Below, one piece after another: positions 60,231-64,000 of a DNA stretch of 64,000 bases; the first letter of the stretch is position 1; every line of letters starts with the position of its first letter. The DNA is from Streptomyces griseofuscus (GTDB lineage: Bacteria; Actinomycetota; Actinomycetes; Streptomycetales; Streptomycetaceae). The stretch is from the NCBI RefSeq assembly GCF_014673495.1, contig NZ_CP051006.1:4340001-4404000 (forward strand). Direction: 5' to 3'. A program made the translations under genes and the position numbers. A model generated the notes under the pieces. The model was not told where the DNA came from. It did not search any database and saw only the letters and a program-made list of their open reading frames with translations.

Positions 60231-61343
60231 CTACGTGTCGTCCGGGGATCGCGGCGGGCTGACCGTCGTGCGCGGGGGCCGCCGCTGGGAGGATGTGCGC
60301 ACGATCAGCTCGGTCGGTATGACCTGCTCGACCGGTTGCTCGGATTCCACGCCCTCGATCGCGTCGATGAGCAGCTGGACGACGGCCGTGCCGATACGGC
60401 GCGGCTTGAGCGAGAGCGTGGTGACGGGCGGCTCGGTGCTGGCGTACACGGTGGACTCGCTGCAACACACCAGCAGCAGATCGTCCGGGACGCGCAGCCC
60501 GTAGCGGCGGGCGGCGGCGAGCAGATCGGTGCCGTTGGGGTCGAACAGCCCGTAGACCGCGTCGGGCCGGTCGGGCCGGGCGAGCAGCCGGTCGGCGGCG
60601 ACGGCGCCCGCGCACGGGTCGTGCGCCGGATAGGACTCGTAGACCGGGTCCTGGCCGACCCGCTCGCACCAGTGCAGGTAGGCCGTGGTCGACAGGTGGG
60701 TGTACGTGTCGGTCGAGGTGCCGGTGAGCAGCCCGATACGGCGGGCGCCGGCGGCGGCGAGATGGTCGAGGATGCCGAGGACGGCGGCCTCGTGGTCGTT
60801 GTCCACCCAGGCGGTGACCGGGAGCGCGCCCGCCGGGCGGCCGTCGGAGACGACGGGCAGGCCCTGGCGGACGAGTTCGCTGACCACCGGGTCCTGGTCG
60901 GAGGGGTCGATGACGACGGTGCCGTCGAGGGCGACGTTGGACCACACGTCGTGGCGGGAGGTCGCGGGCAGGATGACCAGGGCGTAGCCCCGGGCCAGCG
61001 CCGCCGAGGTGGCGGCCCGCGCCATCTCGGCGAAGTACGCGAACTCCGTGAAGGTGAAAGGTTCATCCCCGTACGTGGTCACGGTCAGGCCGATCAGACC
61101 CGACTTGCCGGTACGGAGGGTGCGGGCGGCGGCCGAGGGGCGGTACCCCAGCCGGTCGGCGACCTCGCGGACATGGCGCCGGGTGGCGTCCGGGAGCCGG
61201 CCCTTGCCGTTGAGGGCGTCGGAGACGGTCGTGATGGAGACGCCGGCGGCGGCGGCCACGTCCCTGATGCCCGCCCGGCCCGGCCGGCTGCCTCGACGTG
61301 AGGTTTCCGCGCGGCTCACCTGGTGCTTCCCTGCTGCTGTCAT
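60231..61343 (-). CDS. LacI-family transcriptional regulator
   Basis: 370 residues from ATG 61343 (MTAAGKHQVSRAETSRRGSR). HTH with hinge: GIRDVAAAAGVSITTVSDALNGKGRLPDATRRHVREVADRLGYRPSAAARTLRTGKSG, the standard LacI signature. A periplasmic-binding-protein-like effector domain of usual length follows. Its target is not evident; no sugar-transport genes are adjacent and hisC is divergent. Confidence 0.93.
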   Translation of the reverse strand: MTAAGKHQVSRAETSRRGSRPGRAGIRDVAAAAGVSITTVSDALNGKGRLPDATRRHVREVADRLGYRPSAAARTLRTGKSGLIGLTVTTYGDEPFTFTEFAYFAEMARAATSAALARGYALVILPATSRHDVWSNVALDGTVVIDPSDQDPVVSELVRQGLPVVSDGRPAGALPVTAWVDNDHEAAVLGILDHLAAAGARRIGLLTGTSTDTYTHLSTTAYLHWCERVGQDPVYESYPAHDPCAGAVAADRLLARPDRPDAVYGLFDPNGTDLLAAARRYGLRVPDDLLLVCCSESTVYASTEPPVTTLSLKPRRIGTAVVQLLIDAIEGVESEQPVEQVIPTELIVRTSSQRRPPRTTVSPPRSPDDT

Positions 61344-61772
61344 GGCGAGCCGATAGTAGGGCTCATGCGGTGGGGTAGTGCGGACGCATATGCACTCGTT
61401 GACAGGCACGTTTCTGCATGGTGATGCGGCGTTAACTACCTGTGAATCTAAGGCAGTTGGGCGCTTTCTTGGCAAGACATAGCGCGACGGCGCGCATGAG
61501 CCTGCCAATGGTCCGATGTTTCGAAGAGGTCTCAACTCACCTGCACGGGTGATGCGCGCTACGGCGCAAGCCACCGGCGCATAGATATATGTGCGGCGCG
61601 CCCCCGAAAGATCCGCCTTCATGGGGCGATGCCCGGTGATGCCCCTGTTACAGCCGTGAGCCCAGGAGCTTTGCCCACGGCCAGTACTCAGGGCAGCCGA
61701 ATCCTCATATGGTGAGCAGTATTGGAAGCCGGCGGCGTCGACGGTCCGCCGGTGGTCGCGAGGAGGACTGCG
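61344..61772. promoter_or_regulatory. Divergent lacI-type/hisC promoter gap
   Basis: A 429-bp gap, less GC-rich than its neighbours in the first 150 bp (TTGACA at 61398–61403, TTAACTACC nearby). The TTGACA could be a −35 element for a rightward transcript, but no good −10 follows at 17 bp. No clear LacI-type operator or T-box was found. AGGAGGA at 61761–61767 is the hisC ribosome-binding site. Confidence 0.4.
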
Positions 61773-62852
61773 GTGAGCGAGACGAGCCCCAAGCTGCGCG
61801 CCGAGCTGGAGGGTATCCCCACCTACAAGCCGGGCAAGCCGGCCGCGTCCGACGGACCGGTCGCCTACAAGCTGTCCTCGAACGAGAACCCGTACCCGCC
61901 GCTGCCCGGTGTGCTGGAGCGTGTGACCGCGGCCGCGGCCTCCTTCAACCGCTACCCCGACATGGCGTGCGCCGCCCTGACGGAGGAGCTGGCGGAGCGC
62001 TTCGGGGTGCCGGCCTCCCACGTGGCCACCGGCACGGGCTCGGTGGGCGTCGCCCAGCAGCTGATCCAGGCGACCAGTGGTCCCGGCGACGAGGTGATCT
62101 ACGCCTGGCGCTCCTTCGAGGCGTACCCGATCATCACGCAGATCAACGGGGCCCGGTCGGTGCAGGTGCCGCTCACGCCCGGCGATGTGCACGACCTGGA
62201 CGCGATGGCGGAGGCGATCACCGACCGGACGCGGCTGATCTTCGTCTGCAACCCGAACAACCCGACCGGCACGGTGGTACGGCGGGCCGAGCTGGAGCGC
62301 TTCCTGGACCGGGTGCCGAAGGATGTCCTGGTGGTGCTGGACGAGGCGTACCGGGAGTTCATCCGCGACCCCGAGGTGCCCGACGGCGTCGAGCTGTACC
62401 GGGAGCGGCCCAATGTCTGCGTCCTGCGGACCTTCTCCAAGGCGTACGGCCTCGCCGGGCTGCGTGTCGGTTTCGCGATCGCCCATGAGCCGGTGGCCGC
62501 CGCGCTGCGCAAGACGGCGGTGCCGTTCGGCGTGAGCCAGCTGGCGCAGGAGGCGGCGATCGCCTCGCTGCGGGCCGAGGACGAGCTGCTGGGCCGGGTC
62601 GGCTCGCTGGTCTGCGAGCGCACCCGTGTGGTGGACGCGCTGCACGCGCAGGGCTGGACGGTGCCGGAGACGCAGGCCAACTTCGTGTGGATGCGGCTCG
62701 GGGAGCGTACGACGGCGTTCGCACAGGCCTGTGAGGAGCACGGTGTCGTGGTCCGGCCGTTCGCGGGCGAGGGTGTCCGGGTCACGATCGGGGAGGCCGA
62801 GGCGAACGACATCTTCCTGAAGGTCTCGGAGGCCTTCCACAAGGAGCTGTGA
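61773..62852 (+). CDS. hisC: Histidinol-phosphate aminotransferase (HisC family)
   Basis: PLP transaminase. Start chosen at GTG 61773, 5 nt after AGGAGGA, giving 359 residues (MSETSPKLRAELEGIPTYKP). Key motifs are KLSSNENPYPP, NPNNPTGT, VVLDEAYREF and the PLP lysine in TFSKAYGLAGLRVGFAI (near residue 223). It is distant from a his operon, so this may be the second HisC copy or an aromatic/phenylalanine aminotransferase that HisC-like proteins often are in actinobacteria. A terminator overlapping parS follows. Confidence 0.87.
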   Translation: MSETSPKLRAELEGIPTYKPGKPAASDGPVAYKLSSNENPYPPLPGVLERVTAAAASFNRYPDMACAALTEELAERFGVPASHVATGTGSVGVAQQLIQATSGPGDEVIYAWRSFEAYPIITQINGARSVQVPLTPGDVHDLDAMAEAITDRTRLIFVCNPNNPTGTVVRRAELERFLDRVPKDVLVVLDEAYREFIRDPEVPDGVELYRERPNVCVLRTFSKAYGLAGLRVGFAIAHEPVAAALRKTAVPFGVSQLAQEAAIASLRAEDELLGRVGSLVCERTRVVDALHAQGWTVPETQANFVWMRLGERTTAFAQACEEHGVVVRPFAGEGVRVTIGEAEANDIFLKVSEAFHKEL

Positions 62853-62936
62853 ACAAGGAGCTGTGATCCAGCTCTCTCGGCGGCTGTCGTCCGGTTCACG
62901 GAGCAGCTGTAATCCGGCTCACGCCGGAGAAGATCA

Positions 62937-62963
62937 CGGGCGCCCGGCTCTGTCGGGCGCCCG
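62937..62963 (+). terminator. hisC terminator abutting parS
   Basis: CGGGCGCCCG occurs twice (62937–62946 and 62954–62963); the copies are complementary, giving a 10-bp stem with a 7-nt loop. The last G is also the first base of parS site 13. Confidence 0.75.
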
Positions 62964-62976
62964 TTTCACGTGAAAC
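62963..62976. other. parS: parS site 13
   Basis: Exact GTTTCACGTGAAAC, extended to a 20-bp perfect palindrome (62960–62979), between hisC and cydA. Confidence 0.95.
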
Positions 62977-63155
62977 GGGGCATTGACGGCAACTCCCTGG
63001 TCGACGGCGGGAGTTACCCATCTTCCGGAGTCCCATGCCCGCCCTACGGCCCCTTTGGCGGGACGTCGGGGGGACCGCCGGGAACTTGACTCCGAGGCAA
63101 GGGGGCGACCCCGCACTTCCTGGCTGAAAAACGGTGCGCCATAATGGCTTGTGAA

Positions 63156-63171
63156 TGTGAACGCGTTCACA
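63156..63171. promoter_or_regulatory. Rex operator (ROP) of cydA
   Basis: TGTGAACGCGTTCACA, a perfect 16-bp palindrome matching the Rex consensus TGTGAACNNNTTCACA. It lies 82 bp upstream of the cydA start. A second partial TTGTGAA repeat lies just before it (63149–63155). Rex senses NADH/NAD and represses the cyd operon in Streptomyces. Confidence 0.9.
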
Positions 63172-63253
63172 AGCGCGTCCCGTTTGCCCCGTATGTACGT
63201 GACAGACGGGGCGAATCGCCGCAGTACCACGGCGTAGTAAGGAGAGTGACGAC

Positions 63254-64000
63254 GTGGACCTGGCATTGGCGCCGGAGACACTGGCGCGCTGGCAGTTCGG
63301 CATCACGACCGTCTACCACTTCCTGTTCGTCCCGCTGACGATCTCCCTGGCCGCCCTCACGGCCGGGTTGCAGACGGCCTGGGTGCGCACGGAGAAGGAG
63401 AAGTACCTCAGAGCGACGAAGTTCTGGGGCAAGCTCTTCCTGATCAACATCGCGATGGGTGTGGTCACCGGCATCGTGCAGGAGTTCCAGTTCGGCATGA
63501 ACTGGTCCGCCTACTCGCGTTTCGTGGGTGACATCTTCGGCGCCCCGCTCGCCTTCGAGGCGCTGATCGCGTTCTTCTTCGAGTCCACGTTCATCGGGCT
63601 GTGGATCTTCGGCTGGGACAAGCTGCCGAAGAAGATCCACCTGGCCTGCATCTGGATGGTCTCGATCGGCACGATCCTGTCGGCGTACTTCATCCTCGCG
63701 GCCAACTCCTGGATGCAGCACCCGGTCGGCTACAAGATCGACAAGGCCAGGGGGCGGGCCGAGCTCACCGACTTCCTGGCGGTGCTCACCCAGAACACCG
63801 CGCTGAGCCAGGCCTTCCACACGCTGGCCGCCGCGTTCCTGACCGGTGGTGCCTTCATGGTCGGCATCTCCGCCTACCACCTGGCCCGCAAGAAGCACAT
63901 CCGCGAGATGAAGACCTCGCTGCGGCTCGGTCTGATCACCGTGGTCATCGCCGGCATGCTCACCGCGGTCAGCGGCGACACCCTCGGCAAGGTCATGTTC
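63254..64000 (+). CDS. cydA: Cytochrome bd oxidase subunit I, partial
   Basis: Quinol oxidase subunit that carries the haems; a high-affinity oxygen reductase. GTG start at 63254 behind AAGGAGAG; 249 residues are visible before the window ends. MDLALAPETLARWQFGITTVYHFLFVPLTI contains the b595-ligand His; conserved segments GIVQEFQFGMNWSAYSRFVGDIFGAPLAFEALIAFFFESTF and AANSWMQHPVG follow. The Rex box upstream implies induction under low oxygen. cydB should follow outside the window. Confidence 0.96.
   Translation, partial: MDLALAPETLARWQFGITTVYHFLFVPLTISLAALTAGLQTAWVRTEKEKYLRATKFWGKLFLINIAMGVVTGIVQEFQFGMNWSAYSRFVGDIFGAPLAFEALIAFFFESTFIGLWIFGWDKLPKKIHLACIWMVSIGTILSAYFILAANSWMQHPVGYKIDKARGRAELTDFLAVLTQNTALSQAFHTLAAAFLTGGAFMVGISAYHLARKKHIREMKTSLRLGLITVVIAGMLTAVSGDTLGKVMF

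Overview
The window is a high-GC actinobacterial chromosome segment that carries the replication origin of a Streptomyces-type organism. Evidence: the order gnd–dnaN–oriC–dnaA–rpmH–rnpA–yidD–yidC–jag–rsmG–parA–parB; a roughly 1.1 kb dnaN–dnaA gap packed with TTGTCCACA-like DnaA boxes; 13 parS sites (11 exact GTTTCACGTGAAAC, 2 with one change); a DnaA with the very long linker typical of Streptomyces; and the sporulation pair ssgR–ssgA. No database search was possible. Gene names rest on recognised motifs and remembered gene order.

Layout. (1) 1–12.3 kb: origin and core replication, segregation and membrane-insertion genes (gnd, dnaN, oriC, dnaA, rpmH, rnpA, yidD, yidC, jag, rsmG, parAB, a GNAT protein). 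(2) 12.4–25.3 kb: a minus-strand cell-envelope/redox block, trxA, trxB, anti-sigma factor, ECF sigma SigM, a membrane pseudokinase-like protein, the lipid II flippase MurJ and a large secreted/membrane protein. This is the same set as the mycobacterial mviN–sigM–rsmA–trxB–trxC locus. Divergent pcnA and an MFS exporter follow. (3) 25.4–34.9 kb: ino1 with a PadR regulator, a class A penicillin-binding protein, a GT87-type membrane glycosyltransferase, an alanine-racemase-like protein and a FemX-like peptidoglycan bridge enzyme. (4) 35.1–40.3 kb: rpsF–ssb–rpsR–rplI, a MATE exporter and dnaB, with a DnaA-box cluster ahead of dnaB. (5) 40.3–49.6 kb: an accessory-looking stretch of TetX-like monooxygenase/TetR, a broken P-loop kinase, a serine hydrolase, GNATs, MarR/MFS, a GlcG-like protein, a NUDIX protein and LysR. 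(6) 49.8–55.8 kb: a PLP enzyme/LMW phosphatase/holin-like operon, a cupin, a small membrane protein, ssgR–ssgA and a YibE/F protein with a His-rich tail. (7) 55.9–64 kb: TPP riboswitch–thiC, a membrane protein, a PPP-type phosphoesterase, a LacI-family regulator, hisC, and Rex-box–cydA (cut by the window end).

The main unifying theme is chromosome organisation. ParB/ParA, DnaA and their DNA sites are spread through the first 63 kb. Several parS sites are embedded in coding sequence, in transcription terminator hairpins, and in one case in a riboswitch. DnaA-box groups also sit in front of parA, dnaA and dnaB. I found no tRNA or rRNA genes, insertion sequences, prophage or CRISPR arrays in the window.
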